Assembly: GCA_903851035.1 (NCBI GenBank)
Contig: CAINND010000089.1
Location: 51,220 to 115,219, forward strand
Direction: 5' to 3'
Origin: an uncultured Acidobacteriota bacterium
GTDB taxonomy: Bacteria; Acidobacteriota; Terriglobia; Terriglobales; Acidobacteriaceae
Length of the DNA stretch: 64,000 bases
Made by a program: the position numbers and the translations under genes. The notes under the pieces are model-generated. The model was not told the origin of the DNA and ran no database searches. It was given only the letters and a program-made list of their open reading frames with translations. Below, piece after piece: positions 36,504 through 48,251 of the stretch (positions are counted from its first letter, which is position 1; every line of letters begins with the position of its first letter).

Positions 36504-36773
36504 TTACCGGCAGCGCATCTCAAATTCGTGCTGATGGCGATCCAGCCGGGCGCGCTCTTCATCGATCCGGTGCCGCCATTCACGGCAGCCGCGCTCGCGA
36601 TACTCGTACGGTGATACCCCTTCGCAGCGATGACTATAATGCCGCATATCTTCTTCCAGCGCGTGACGGCGATCCCGCAGGCGCTCTCTCTCCTCGTGGC
36701 AACCCTCCGCCGTGGGCAGCGCAAACGGACACATCGCCAGCATCAGCAATCCCACCCCTAACGCCTTGAGCAT
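36504..36773 (-). CDS. Small secreted Cys-containing charged helical protein
   Basis: ATG at 36773 is fixed by an excellent GGGAGG 6 nt upstream, giving 89 residues. The N-terminus MLKALGVGLLMLAMCPFALPTAEG is a signal peptide. The mature part is strongly charged (EERERLRDRRHALEED) with four cysteines (after AEG, in HRC, GC and RC), suggesting two disulfides. The AEGC site resembles a lipobox only weakly. Function is unknown. It is on the opposite strand to the twin secreted proteins and shares their 3' terminator. Confidence 0.68.
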   Translation of the reverse strand: MLKALGVGLLMLAMCPFALPTAEGCHEERERLRDRRHALEEDMRHYSHRCEGVSPYEYRERGCREWRHRIDEERARLDRHQHEFEMRCR

Positions 36774-36875
36774 ACTTCCTCCCATTTTGCCGGCAACGTA
36801 TGTTGACCGGTGATTCCCGCGCCGGAACTATACTCCGGGCAGCGTCCCGTGGCAAGCATGTAAGCGCAATACGAA

Positions 36876-36897
36876 GGGCAGCCACAACGGGCTGCCC
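36876..36897 (-). terminator. Terminator downstream of the EF-G-like gene
   Basis: GGGCAGCC and GGCTGCCC arms with a 6-nt loop followed by TTCGTATT on the minus strand, 30 nt after the stop. The preceding ACGAAGGGCAGCC 13-mer is identical to one at 36451-36463. Confidence 0.6.
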
Positions 36898-36926
36898 CTC
36901 GGCTATCTTGCGTTGATAAGCGCCTC

Positions 36927-39035
36927 TTATTCTTCTTCTTCCTCGGCGGCTCCGGCTCCGGCGGCCTTGGCTGCGGCAATGATCTTCTCCTGCTGCAAGG
37001 CCGGCACAAAGTCGTAGTGATCCATCTCCATGTTGAACGAGCCGCGGCCCTGCGTCATGGCCGTCAGGTCGGTGCCGTAGGTCAGCATCTCGCTCATCGG
37101 GCAATGCGCCCGGATGACCGTGTTGCCGGCCTTGTTGTCCATGCCCTGAATGCGTCCGCGCCGCGAGTTCATGTCGCCCATGATGGCTCCGGCGAACTCG
37201 TCCGGCACGGTGATCTCCACTTGCATGATTGGTTCCAGCAGCGCCGGCTTGGCCGCCTCCATGGCTTTCTTGAAGGCGATGCGCCCGGCCGTCTTAAAGC
37301 TCATTTCGTTCGAGTCCACGTCGTGGTAGCTGCCGTCGTAAAGTTCCACGCGGAAGTCCACCACCGGGTAACCCGCCAGGAAGCCTCGCGCGGCCGCCTC
37401 CACAATGCCCTTTTCCACCGCCGGGATGAAGTTCTTCGGGATGGAGCCGCCAAAGGTCGTGTTCACGAACTCAAAGTGCTTGCCGCGTTCGAGCGGACTC
37501 ATCTTGATCTTGCAGTCGCCGAACTGCCCGTGGCCGCCCGACTGTTTCTTGTGGCGGCCCTGCACGTCAGCCGTGCCGCGAATCGTCTCGCGGTAAGGTA
37601 CCTTGGGCGCCTTTAGTACAACTTCCGTGTGATAGCGCCGCTTCAGTTTGCTGACGATCACCTCGATGTGCTGCTGGCCCGTGCCCGCGATGAGGAAATC
37701 CTTCGTCTGCGGATCACGGAAGAAGCGCAGCATCGCGTCTTCTTCCATCAACTTGTGTACGCCCACGCCCAGTTTGTCTTCGTCGGCGCGCGTCTTCGGC
37801 TCAATGGCAAAGGTGATGGCCGGTTCCGGCAAGGTGATGGCCGGGTACTGAATGGGAGCGCTCTTGTCGCCCAGCGTGTCGCCGGTCAGCGTCTCCCGCA
37901 GCTTGGCCACTGCGCCAATGTCGCCTGCAACCAGCTCCGGAACCGGAACCAGTTGCTTGCCCAGCACAGCGGAGATGTGGCTAAACTTCTCGGCCGTGCC
38001 GCGCGTGTAGTTGTTGATCGTGGCGTCGTTCTTCAGCACGCCGCTGACGACCTTGAAATACGAGATGCGTCCGGCAAAGGGATCGCTCACGGTCTTAAAG
38101 ATAAACAGTGAGAGCGGCTCGGTTGCTGCGGTTTTACGCACCGGCGGCTCGGCCTCCGGATTCGTCGGCACACCCTTCACGGTTTCGCGCTCAATGGCCG
38201 TCGGAACGTAATCCACCAGAAAGTCCAGTACCTCGTCGCTGCCAATGTTGCCCAGGCCGCTGGCGAACAGCACCGGGAAGAGGCGATCTTCGCGGATGGC
38301 ATTGTGAATGCCTCCGGTGATGTGCTCTTCTGCGATGGTGCCGGTATCAAAGAACTCGCTCATCAGGGCGTCGTCGCCTTCGGCCACCAGCTCCACCAGC
38401 GCCTCATGCGCGGCCTTGGCCTGCTCGGCCATGTCGGCGGGAATCTCCTCGACCCGCGCCTTTCCGTTGCCGCCCACCTCGTAGTAGTAGGCCTTCATCT
38501 TGACTAGATCCACCACGCCCTTGAAGTTCTTTTCCGCGCCGATGGGCAATTGCACCGGCACCACTGTGCGTCCAAATGCACCGGTCAGCGAATCCATCAC
38601 GCGGTTAAAGTCCGCGCGTTCGCGGTCCATGCGCGTGCAAACCACCACGCGAGGCAGCGCAAACTCCTCGGCAAAGCTCCAAATCTTCTGTGTCACCACC
38701 TGCACGCCGCTAACGGAATCCACCACCACCAGCGCGGCGTCCACCGCGGGAATCACCATCTCCGCCTCATGCACGAACATGTTGAAACCCGGCGTGTCGA
38801 TCAGGTTGATCTTCGTCTTGCCCCACTCGGTCGCGGCCAGGGCGGCCGAGATCGTCATCTGCCGTGAGATTTCTTCTTCGTCGTAATCGGTTACGGTCGA
38901 GCCGTCGTCCACCCTGCCCAACCGGGGCGTGCTGCCCGCAGTGTAGAGCAGGGCCGATACCAGCGAGGTTTTGCCCGAGTGGCTGTGGCCCATCACGGCC
39001 ACGTTCCTAACGTTTGCGCCTTCGTAGGTCTTCAC
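36927..39035 (-). CDS. Elongation factor G-like translational GTPase
   Basis: This 702-residue protein has the five-domain EF-G layout. G1 is GHSHSGKTS at residues 16-24 (canonical EF-G has AHIDAGKTT), G2 lies near DYDEEEISRQMTISAA, G3 is DTPGFNMF and G4 is CTRMDRERADF with Met replacing the Asn of NKMD. G-domain divergence is typical of EF-G2 paralogues, which are not the main elongation factor. It starts at GTG 39035 with GGGAG upstream and ends in a polyGlu tail. It is not linked to rpsL/rpsG/tuf, which supports the paralogue reading. Confidence 0.88.
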   Translation of the reverse strand: MKTYEGANVRNVAVMGHSHSGKTSLVSALLYTAGSTPRLGRVDDGSTVTDYDEEEISRQMTISAALAATEWGKTKINLIDTPGFNMFVHEAEMVIPAVDAALVVVDSVSGVQVVTQKIWSFAEEFALPRVVVCTRMDRERADFNRVMDSLTGAFGRTVVPVQLPIGAEKNFKGVVDLVKMKAYYYEVGGNGKARVEEIPADMAEQAKAAHEALVELVAEGDDALMSEFFDTGTIAEEHITGGIHNAIREDRLFPVLFASGLGNIGSDEVLDFLVDYVPTAIERETVKGVPTNPEAEPPVRKTAATEPLSLFIFKTVSDPFAGRISYFKVVSGVLKNDATINNYTRGTAEKFSHISAVLGKQLVPVPELVAGDIGAVAKLRETLTGDTLGDKSAPIQYPAITLPEPAITFAIEPKTRADEDKLGVGVHKLMEEDAMLRFFRDPQTKDFLIAGTGQQHIEVIVSKLKRRYHTEVVLKAPKVPYRETIRGTADVQGRHKKQSGGHGQFGDCKIKMSPLERGKHFEFVNTTFGGSIPKNFIPAVEKGIVEAAARGFLAGYPVVDFRVELYDGSYHDVDSNEMSFKTAGRIAFKKAMEAAKPALLEPIMQVEITVPDEFAGAIMGDMNSRRGRIQGMDNKAGNTVIRAHCPMSEMLTYGTDLTAMTQGRGSFNMEMDHYDFVPALQQEKIIAAAKAAGAGAAEEEEE

Positions 39036-39502
39036 AAAGCAACTCCCAGGTGTTTCGATTCACCTCACCGCCCGCCGGCAAAAGTCCGCGGGCGTCATCA
39101 CTGCCAACCTTGGCCACTCCGCCACCCCGGCGTGCCGTACCGCTGCGCCGCGGCCGTCATGGTTCAGGCAGAATGCCCGGCCAGGGAACGCCGCTGGGGC
39201 GCATGCCGGGCCAACTACAAAGCGGAAAAATCGTAGCACAGCGCCCGGTAGCCCACAATTTTTACCGTGCGTTGACAGATTCTCTCCCCGTCTGTGATAC
39301 ACCCACCGCCGCCACCTTGCCATAGGCATGGGTCACATCACCTTGTGACGCATCTCCGTCTCCCCCGTCGCCTGCCCGGCCGCTCTCCCGGTGCAAATCC
39401 CTGAACCCGATTTTTACTCTGCTTCCCGCCGGGCCTGCCGCCGCACTCCGCTCTCTGGTAAACTGCCTTCACTGGTGGGGATGCCCGGAAAGAGCCGTTC
39501 GC
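39036..39502. other. Divergent intergenic region between the EF-G-like gene and the permease pair
   Basis: 467 nt with no supported gene. It holds a TTGACA at 39272-39277, followed after 18 nt by GATACA, a possible promoter for the permease pair. It also holds a GCCCGGC / GCCGGGC inverted repeat near 39178-39220. The first 200 nt are GC-rich and featureless to my eye. Confidence 0.45.
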
Positions 39503-40731
<1,229 letters not shown>

Positions 40732-40735
<4 letters not shown>

Positions 40736-42012
40736 CCATGGCCAGCCGCGTGCATTCAACGGGTAAGTTCGGCGAGATTCTCCGCCTCTCCGGAGAAACG
40801 CTGGTGCGCAACAAGCTGCGCTCCGGACTCACCATCCTCGGTATTGTCATCGGCGTCGCCACGGTCATCACCATCTCCAGCGTCGTCCGCGGACTGAACG
40901 ACAACGTGCAGGGCATGGTGCAGCAGATGGGCAGCAACATCGTCTTTGCCTTCCACCTGGACGTCTTCAACTTCGGCCGCCCCACGGCGGAGATGCTCAA
41001 CCGCAAAGAGCTCACCCTGGATGACGCCGAGGCCATGAAGGACCTGCCCCACGTCAAGGCCGTTGCGCCTTCACTGCGCATCATGGCTCCGGCCTTCGGC
41101 GTCGGCACCTACTCGGTCAAGTATGAAGGCCGCACGGTGAAGAACACGATTCTGGAAGGCGACACGGCAGACACAAAATCCGTCTATGACTACGAGCTTG
41201 CCAAGGGTCGCTGGTTCAGCCAAACCGAGGACGACCAGCGCATGCCCGTCGTCGTGCTCGGCATGGACACCGCCCGCGAACTCTTCGGCGATATCGATCC
41301 CCTCGGCCGTGAGATCAACGTCGAAGGTAAGCTCTTCCGCGTCGTCGGCGTCAGTGAGAAGAAGAAATCCGGCTTCAGCGGCGGCGCCAACCCGGAAGAC
41401 AACATCGCCATGTTCCCCTACAACACCTTCCGCAAGCTGCACCCGGAGATGAAGCAGAACTGGATCAGCGTGAAGGCCACCAGCCAGCCCGACATGGCCA
41501 CCGCCATGGATGAGATGCGCGCGCTGCTGCGCCGCCATCGCAAGCTCAAGCCCGATCAGCCGGATAACTTCGCCGTCTTCAGCCAGGACAGCATCGTGCA
41601 GGTGTGGACGCAGATTACCGGCGGCATCTTCGTCTTCATGTTCGCCGTCAGCAGCGTGGCCCTGCTGGTCGGCGGCGTCGGCGTGATGAACATCATGCTC
41701 GTCTCGGTCACCGAGCGCACCCGCGAAATCGGCGTCCGCAAGGCCGTAGGAGCCCGCCGCCACGACGTGCTGTTGCAGTTCACCATTGAGGCCGTCGTCC
41801 TCACCGCCGTCGGCGGCATCGTCGGCATCCTGGTCGGCGCATTCTTCACGGGACTCATCGCCGCCACCATCAGCTCGCTACCCGCCACCATGAGCTGGCA
41901 ATGGACGCTCTTCGCTTTCTGCGCCTCGGCATTCATTGGCCTCGTCTTCGGCATCTACCCCGCATGGAAGGCCGCCAACCTCGACCCCATCGAGGCGCTG
42001 CGATACGAGTAG
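40732..42012 (+). CDS. MacB-type ABC transporter permease, second copy
   Basis: A 426-residue paralogue of the preceding gene with the same domain order and the block [23 protein letters not shown]. Its periplasmic domain differs ([41 protein letters not shown]), so the two could form a heterodimeric permease. Whether they assemble with an ATPase elsewhere is inference. A terminator follows 20 nt downstream. Confidence 0.85.
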
Positions 42013-42029
42013 AGCCCACCTGTAATAAC

Positions 42030-42060
42030 AAAGGGCACAGCCTTTTCGGCCGTGCCCTTA
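42030..42060. terminator. Terminator shared by the permease operon and rpoD
   Basis: AAGGGCACAGCC and GGCCGTGCCCTT arms (one mismatch) around a TTTTC loop. The minus-strand side ends TTTGTTATT, and the permease operon and rpoD are convergent. Confidence 0.75.
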
Positions 42061-42099
42061 ACTTTGAAACCTTACAACCTTGAAACTTTGAAACCTTCT
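42061..42099 (-). repeat. 8-bp tandem repeat after rpoD stop
   Basis: On the transcribed minus strand the sequence reads as AGGTTTCA-type octamers in tandem (AGGTTTCA, AAGTTTCA, AGGTTGTA, AGGTTTCA, AAGTT), lying exactly between the rpoD stop codon and its terminator. Similar tracts occur after three other minus-strand genes (see findings). Confidence 0.75.
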
Positions 42100-42100
42100 T

Positions 42101-43795
<1,695 letters not shown>

Positions 43796-44219
43796 AGCCT
43801 AGTCCTTCACGGGCGCCATTCGGCAGCCAGAAAAAATCACACAGACGGAAAAATATTCCGTCACGCAGCCATAACCGGGCCACGCGGCCGCCACCCGGCC
43901 GGAAAGCCCAGCTTTCCCCAGTACTTTCTGCGAAACATAAGAGGCCCGCTCCGCTACGGGCAGATCGCCATGTTGGCGAGAAGGCATCAAGCCTTTAGAT
44001 GCGGAGTACACTCCCGCGTTGCGGGAACATTCTTAGTTTCCCAGATAGAATGGCCCCTTGGCAAGCCACCGGCCCCACGCGTCCTACTTGTCAGGCAACT
44101 ATCCCATTCATAATGAACAACTTACACAAATAGACCACATTTTCTCCTATTTGCTTTTCTATACCTCTTATCAATAGTTTCGATTGGCCCCCGGCCGTCG
44201 CGGCTGCTAACCTCCTACG
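43796..44219. other. Divergent intergenic region between rpoD and the ATP-grasp cassette
   Basis: 424 nt. The track ORF 43799..44011 is not supported. A TCCCGC-GTT-GCGGGA hairpin is at 44013-44027, possibly in the rpoD leader. The last 120 nt are AT-rich (for example ACACAAATAGACC, CTATTTGC), as expected for promoters of the two divergent units, but I cannot place clear -35/-10 pairs. Confidence 0.45.
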
Positions 44220-45698
44220 ATGCCGGCCAGCGGCCAAAAAACACCTTCTTTATTCGCAAACTACGATTTGGGCGGCTTCTTTGACGAGATGTTCGAAGCC
44301 CCCGGTGTGCCGCGTCCGCATTACGCCAAGCTCTTCCAGACGCTGGCCTCGCTCGACCCAAAGCAGTTCGTCGAGCGCCGCAAAATCGCCGACCTCTCTT
44401 TTCTTTTGCAGGGCATCACCTTCACCGTTTACAGCGACGGTGCGGGCGCCGAGCGGCTCTTTCCCTTCGACCTCATTCCCCGCATCATCCCTCACGTCGA
44501 ATGGCAACGGGTGGAGCGCGGCCTGGCGCAGCGCGTGGTGGCCCTCAACCATTTTTTGCAGGATATCTACGGCGCGCAGCGCATCCTGGCCGATAAGCGC
44601 ATCCCGCGTTCGCTGGTTTATTCCTGCAAGCACTTCTACCGGGAGATGGTCGGCCTCAGCGTGCCGCGCGGCATTTACTCCCACATCAGCGGCATCGATC
44701 TCATCCGCGACTCCAAGAGCGGCGAATACCTGGTGCTGGAAGATAACGTCCGCACCCCGAGCGGCGTCAGCTACGTCCTGGAAAATCGCCTGATTATGAC
44801 GCGTACCCTGCCCGAGGCCTTTGAGGCCTACGGCGTGCTGCCCGTCAATCACTACCCCACCGAGCTCTGCCGCATCCTTCGCAGCCTCTCACCGCGTGGC
44901 GGAGGCCAGGCCGAGGCCGTGCTGCTCACTCCCGGCATCTACAACTCCGCTTACTTCGAGCACAGCTTCCTTGCCCAGCAGATGGGCATCGAGCTGGTCG
45001 AGGGCCGCGACCTCATCGTGGATGACACCGTCGTTTACATGAAGACCATCCACGGCCTGCGCCGCGTCGATGTCATCTACCGCCGCGTCGACGACGACTT
45101 TCTGGACGCCCTGGTCTTCCGCAGCGATTCGCTGATGGGCGTGCCCGGACTGATGGGTGCCTATCGCGCCGGCAACGTCGCGCTGGCCAACGCCGTCGGC
45201 AACGGAGTCGCCGATGATAAAGCCGTCTACGCCTATGTGCCGGACTTCATCCGCTACTATCTTGGCGAAGAGCCTATCCTCGGCTCCGTGCCCACCTATC
45301 TCTGCTCGCGCGGCAGCGACCTCTCCTACGTCCTCGACCACCTGCCCGAGTTGGTCGTCAAGGCCGTTGGCGAAAGCGGCGGCTACGGCATGCTGATCGG
45401 TCCCGCGTCGGATAAGGCCACCATCGCGCAGTTCCGCGAACGCGTCCTGGCCGACCCGCGCAACTACATCGCACAGCCGCTCATCGGGCTGTCTCGAGTG
45501 CCCAGCTACGATTCCACTCTGGAGCGCGTCGGTGGACGCCATGTGGACCTGCGCCCCTATTGCCTCTACGACGGCGAAAACGTCACGGTCGTTCCCGGAG
45601 GCCTGACCCGCGTCGCCCTGCGTGAAGGCTCGGTAGTCGTCAACAGCTCGCAGGGCGGAGGCAGCAAAGATACCTGGGTTCTGCGTGAGGAGGTATGA
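44220..45698 (+). CDS. Circularly permuted ATP-grasp type 2 protein
   Basis: This 492-residue protein begins [24 protein letters not shown] and contains [43 protein letters not shown] and EDNVR-type nucleotide/metal residues. It also has [17 protein letters not shown] (the glycine loop) and DLRPYC. These match the circularly permuted ATP-grasp family. ATP-grasp proteins ligate a carboxylate and an amine, so a peptide ligase role is predicted (Iyer and colleagues discussed such ATP-grasp/alpha-E/transglutaminase operons). It overlaps the next gene by 4 nt. No signal peptide is present. Confidence 0.88.
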   Translation: MPASGQKTPSLFANYDLGGFFDEMFEAPGVPRPHYAKLFQTLASLDPKQFVERRKIADLSFLLQGITFTVYSDGAGAERLFPFDLIPRIIPHVEWQRVERGLAQRVVALNHFLQDIYGAQRILADKRIPRSLVYSCKHFYREMVGLSVPRGIYSHISGIDLIRDSKSGEYLVLEDNVRTPSGVSYVLENRLIMTRTLPEAFEAYGVLPVNHYPTELCRILRSLSPRGGGQAEAVLLTPGIYNSAYFEHSFLAQQMGIELVEGRDLIVDDTVVYMKTIHGLRRVDVIYRRVDDDFLDALVFRSDSLMGVPGLMGAYRAGNVALANAVGNGVADDKAVYAYVPDFIRYYLGEEPILGSVPTYLCSRGSDLSYVLDHLPELVVKAVGESGGYGMLIGPASDKATIAQFRERVLADPRNYIAQPLIGLSRVPSYDSTLERVGGRHVDLRPYCLYDGENVTVVPGGLTRVALREGSVVVNSSQGGGSKDTWVLREEV

Positions 45699-46660
45699 CG
45701 ACCATGCTCAGCCGCATCGCCGACTCTCTCTTCTGGCTCTCGCGCTACATGGAGCGCGCCGAGGATACCGCGCGCATCCTCGACGTCAACTACCACATGC
45801 TGCTGGAGGAAAGCGACCGCTTCTATCGCCTGCGGTGGGACCCGCTGCTCGTCATGGCCGGCGAGGAGGCGCGCTTCCGCACGCTTTACGACGAAGCTAA
45901 CGCGCACACGGTCTTCGAGTTCCTCGCCTTCCGCCAGGACAATCCCAACTCCATCCTGCAGTGCATCGCCAAGGCCCGCGAAAACGCCCGCACCATCCGC
46001 GACCGCCTCAGCCGGGAGATGTGGGAAGACATCAACGGCCTCTATCACGCCGTCAATGAGTTCGACACCCGCCGCGAACTTGCCGCCGGCCCGCACCGCT
46101 TCTGCGATCTCGTCAAATTCGGCGCGCACCGCTTCCACGGCGTCACCGATGCCACCGTCCCTCACGACGAGGGATGGCAGTTCCTGCGCATTGGCTGCCA
46201 CCTGGAGCGCGCCGAGATGACCGCCCGCCTGGTTGATGTGCAGTATCAATATTTATTTGAGAATCCCCAGCTCGCCGGCCAAGCCGACAACCATCAGTGG
46301 ATGGCCGTGCTCAAGAGCGTGGGCGCCTACGAGGCCTATCGCCGCAAGTACTACGCGCAGATCGAGCCCCAGCATGTGGCGGATATGCTCATCCTGCATC
46401 CCCTGCACCCGCGTTCCATCCGCTTCAGCATCACCGAGGTGCAAAGCGGCCTGCGCGCCCTCAGCAACACCCTGCCCGGCTCCTACTCCAATGAGGCCGA
46501 ACGCCAGACCGGCAAGGTGCTGGAGGCCCTGCGTTACGACCGTATCGAAGAAATCTTCCAGCGCGGTCTGCACGCCTACCTCAGCGATCTGCTCGGCAGC
46601 AGCCTCTGTATCGGCGAGCAGATTGCCCGAACCTACTTCTACTACAAGGCCAGCGCATGA
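45695..46660 (+). CDS. Alpha-E domain protein
   Basis: This 321-residue mainly helical protein starts [27 protein letters not shown], the conserved N-terminus of the alpha-E family. It also has [26 protein letters not shown] and [35 protein letters not shown]. Its activity is unknown; alpha-E proteins occur beside permuted ATP-grasp genes and may form a complex. It overlaps both neighbours by 4 nt. No signal peptide. Confidence 0.9.
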   Translation: MTTMLSRIADSLFWLSRYMERAEDTARILDVNYHMLLEESDRFYRLRWDPLLVMAGEEARFRTLYDEANAHTVFEFLAFRQDNPNSILQCIAKARENARTIRDRLSREMWEDINGLYHAVNEFDTRRELAAGPHRFCDLVKFGAHRFHGVTDATVPHDEGWQFLRIGCHLERAEMTARLVDVQYQYLFENPQLAGQADNHQWMAVLKSVGAYEAYRRKYYAQIEPQHVADMLILHPLHPRSIRFSITEVQSGLRALSNTLPGSYSNEAERQTGKVLEALRYDRIEEIFQRGLHAYLSDLLGSSLCIGEQIARTYFYYKASA

Positions 46661-47640
46661 ACCGCTACCACCTCGTCCATATCACGGAGTTCCACTACGA
46701 CGGTCCGGTCAGTGAGAGCTACAACGAAGTGCGCCTGCGCCCGCTTACCGACGACCGCCAGAGCTGCCTCAGCTTCCGCCTCACCACCAATCCGGCCGCG
46801 CACGCCACCAGCTATCAGGATGCTTTCGGCAACTGGATTCACCAGTTCAATGTCCTCAAGGAGCATCGTCATCTTAAGGTGGAAGCCGACTCGGTCGTCC
46901 TTCGCATGGACACGCCGCACCCGGAGCCGCGCGTCACGCTCGATCAGCTCGACCAGCAGCGCGAGGCGCTCTACGAGGAGTTCTACGACTACCTCGTGCA
47001 AAGCACCTACGTCCCGCACCTCACCGGTCTCGCCGAACTCAGTGAAACCGCGCAGCAGGCCTGCAACGGCACCGCCTGGGGATTTGCCCAGGCCGCCGCG
47101 CGTCTCATTCACGAGCGCTTTCAGTATCTGCCCGGGGCTACCCATGTGCAGTCATCCATCGAGGATGCGCTGCGTCTGCGCGCCGGTGTCTGCCAGGACT
47201 TCGCCCACCTGCTGCTGGGCATCGCCCGCCGTCGCGGCATTCCCGCCCGCTACGTCAGCGGATACCTCGTCCCGCAGCACGACTCGGCAAACCCCAACGC
47301 CGCCATGGAAGAAGTCATCGGCGGCCAGGCCACCCACGCCTGGACCGAGGTCTATATTCCCGAGGGCGGCTGGATGCCGCTCGATCCCACCCTCGGTCGC
47401 GCCGTTGCCGAACGCCATGTGCGCATCGGCTACGGACGCGACTACGGCGACGTTCCTCCCGTCCGCGGACTCTACAACGGTCACGCCGGCCAGCGCCTCA
47501 GCGTGGACGTGCAGCTCCGCCCCGATGTTGATCTGGAAGGCCACGAGCAGCTCGTCAGCAGCGCCAACTTCCCCGCCGAGGAGCCCGAGCCTGAAACCCG
47601 CCCCGGCCAGCCCATGCAGCAGCAACAACAGCAGCAGTAG
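46657..47640 (+). CDS. Transglutaminase-family cysteine protease-like protein
   Basis: This 327-residue protein has an N-terminal beta domain (HITEFHYDGPVSESYNEVRLRP) and a transglutaminase core. The catalytic Cys is in GVCQDFAHLLLGIARRRGIPARYVSG, His in THAWTEVYIP and Asp in PLDPT. Prokaryotic members often act as peptidases or amidases; here it may cleave or modify peptides made by the ATP-grasp enzyme. The C-terminus is a polyGln run (seven residues, CAG/CAA repeat). It is the last gene of the three-gene cassette. Confidence 0.9.
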   Translation: MNRYHLVHITEFHYDGPVSESYNEVRLRPLTDDRQSCLSFRLTTNPAAHATSYQDAFGNWIHQFNVLKEHRHLKVEADSVVLRMDTPHPEPRVTLDQLDQQREALYEEFYDYLVQSTYVPHLTGLAELSETAQQACNGTAWGFAQAAARLIHERFQYLPGATHVQSSIEDALRLRAGVCQDFAHLLLGIARRRGIPARYVSGYLVPQHDSANPNAAMEEVIGGQATHAWTEVYIPEGGWMPLDPTLGRAVAERHVRIGYGRDYGDVPPVRGLYNGHAGQRLSVDVQLRPDVDLEGHEQLVSSANFPAEEPEPETRPGQPMQQQQQQQ

Positions 47641-47650
47641 CAGGATTAGA

Positions 47651-47677
47651 TGCGGCCCACACGCACAGCCGTGTGTG
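47651..47677 (+). terminator. Hairpin after the ATP-grasp cassette
   Basis: GCCCACAC and GTGTGGGC arms with a 10-nt loop, 14 nt after the stop. No T run follows, so termination is only possible. Confidence 0.4.
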
Positions 47678-47765
47678 GGCGCGGCATCCCCGCCTCTCGC
47701 AATGTCCATGTAATTTGATTACGTTCGTTCTTGGAAGAATGCCGCAGCGCACGAACCGCCGTAGA

Positions 47766-48239
47766 TTACTTGCGCCGCTTGCCGCTCACCTGCATCACGC
47801 GCAGGGCAAACACTCTGGTCGAGCTCTCCAACTCGGCGATGTAAGCCGTGCCCTCCTGACGAAGATGCCCCGCATACTTCGCAACCAGGTGCTCCAGTGA
47901 TGCCAGCTTCTCCGCGCCTGTCAGCTCTCGCACCTCGCAGCGGGCAATCGCGCTCTGGTAGCGCATGCTGAACTTCTCCGGGATAGGCTCGGCCTCACCC
48001 ACCACGCAGAAACTCACAACCGCCCCGGTGCGCAGCCCCTCCAGCTTGTGACCCTCCACCGCCGAATGCACATGGATGGCTCCGTCCGCATACGCATAGC
48101 TCAGCGGCACGCCATAGGCTTCGCCCGCGGAATCCACCAGGCTCAGCACGCCGTACACGCCATCGCGCAGTATCGCCTCCGCCTCGGCTGCCTCCGCCGC
48201 GCGATCCTTGCGCCGCAACTTGTGCTCTGTGTTTTCCAT
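47766..48239 (-). CDS. Pyridoxamine 5'-phosphate oxidase-family flavoprotein
   Basis: This 157-residue split-barrel protein has GVYGVLSLVDSAGEAYGVPLSYAYADGAIHVHSAVEGHKLEGLRTGAVVSFCVVGE, close to the FMN-binding core of PNPOx-like and NimA-like proteins. NimA homologues reduce 5-nitroimidazoles, but resistance cannot be inferred from this sequence. The C-terminal domain is a short helix and strand. It is 12 nt downstream of dnaG and may be co-transcribed. Confidence 0.78.
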   Translation of the reverse strand: MENTEHKLRRKDRAAEAAEAEAILRDGVYGVLSLVDSAGEAYGVPLSYAYADGAIHVHSAVEGHKLEGLRTGAVVSFCVVGEAEPIPEKFSMRYQSAIARCEVRELTGAEKLASLEHLVAKYAGHLRQEGTAYIAELESSTRVFALRVMQVSGKRRK

Positions 48240-48251
48240 CGCTGCCGCTGC

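Noticed and set aside
43799-44011. Possible 70-residue gene between rpoD and the ATP-grasp cassette
   Set aside because: No Shine-Dalgarno, no recognisable features, and it sits in the leader/promoter region of rpoD.
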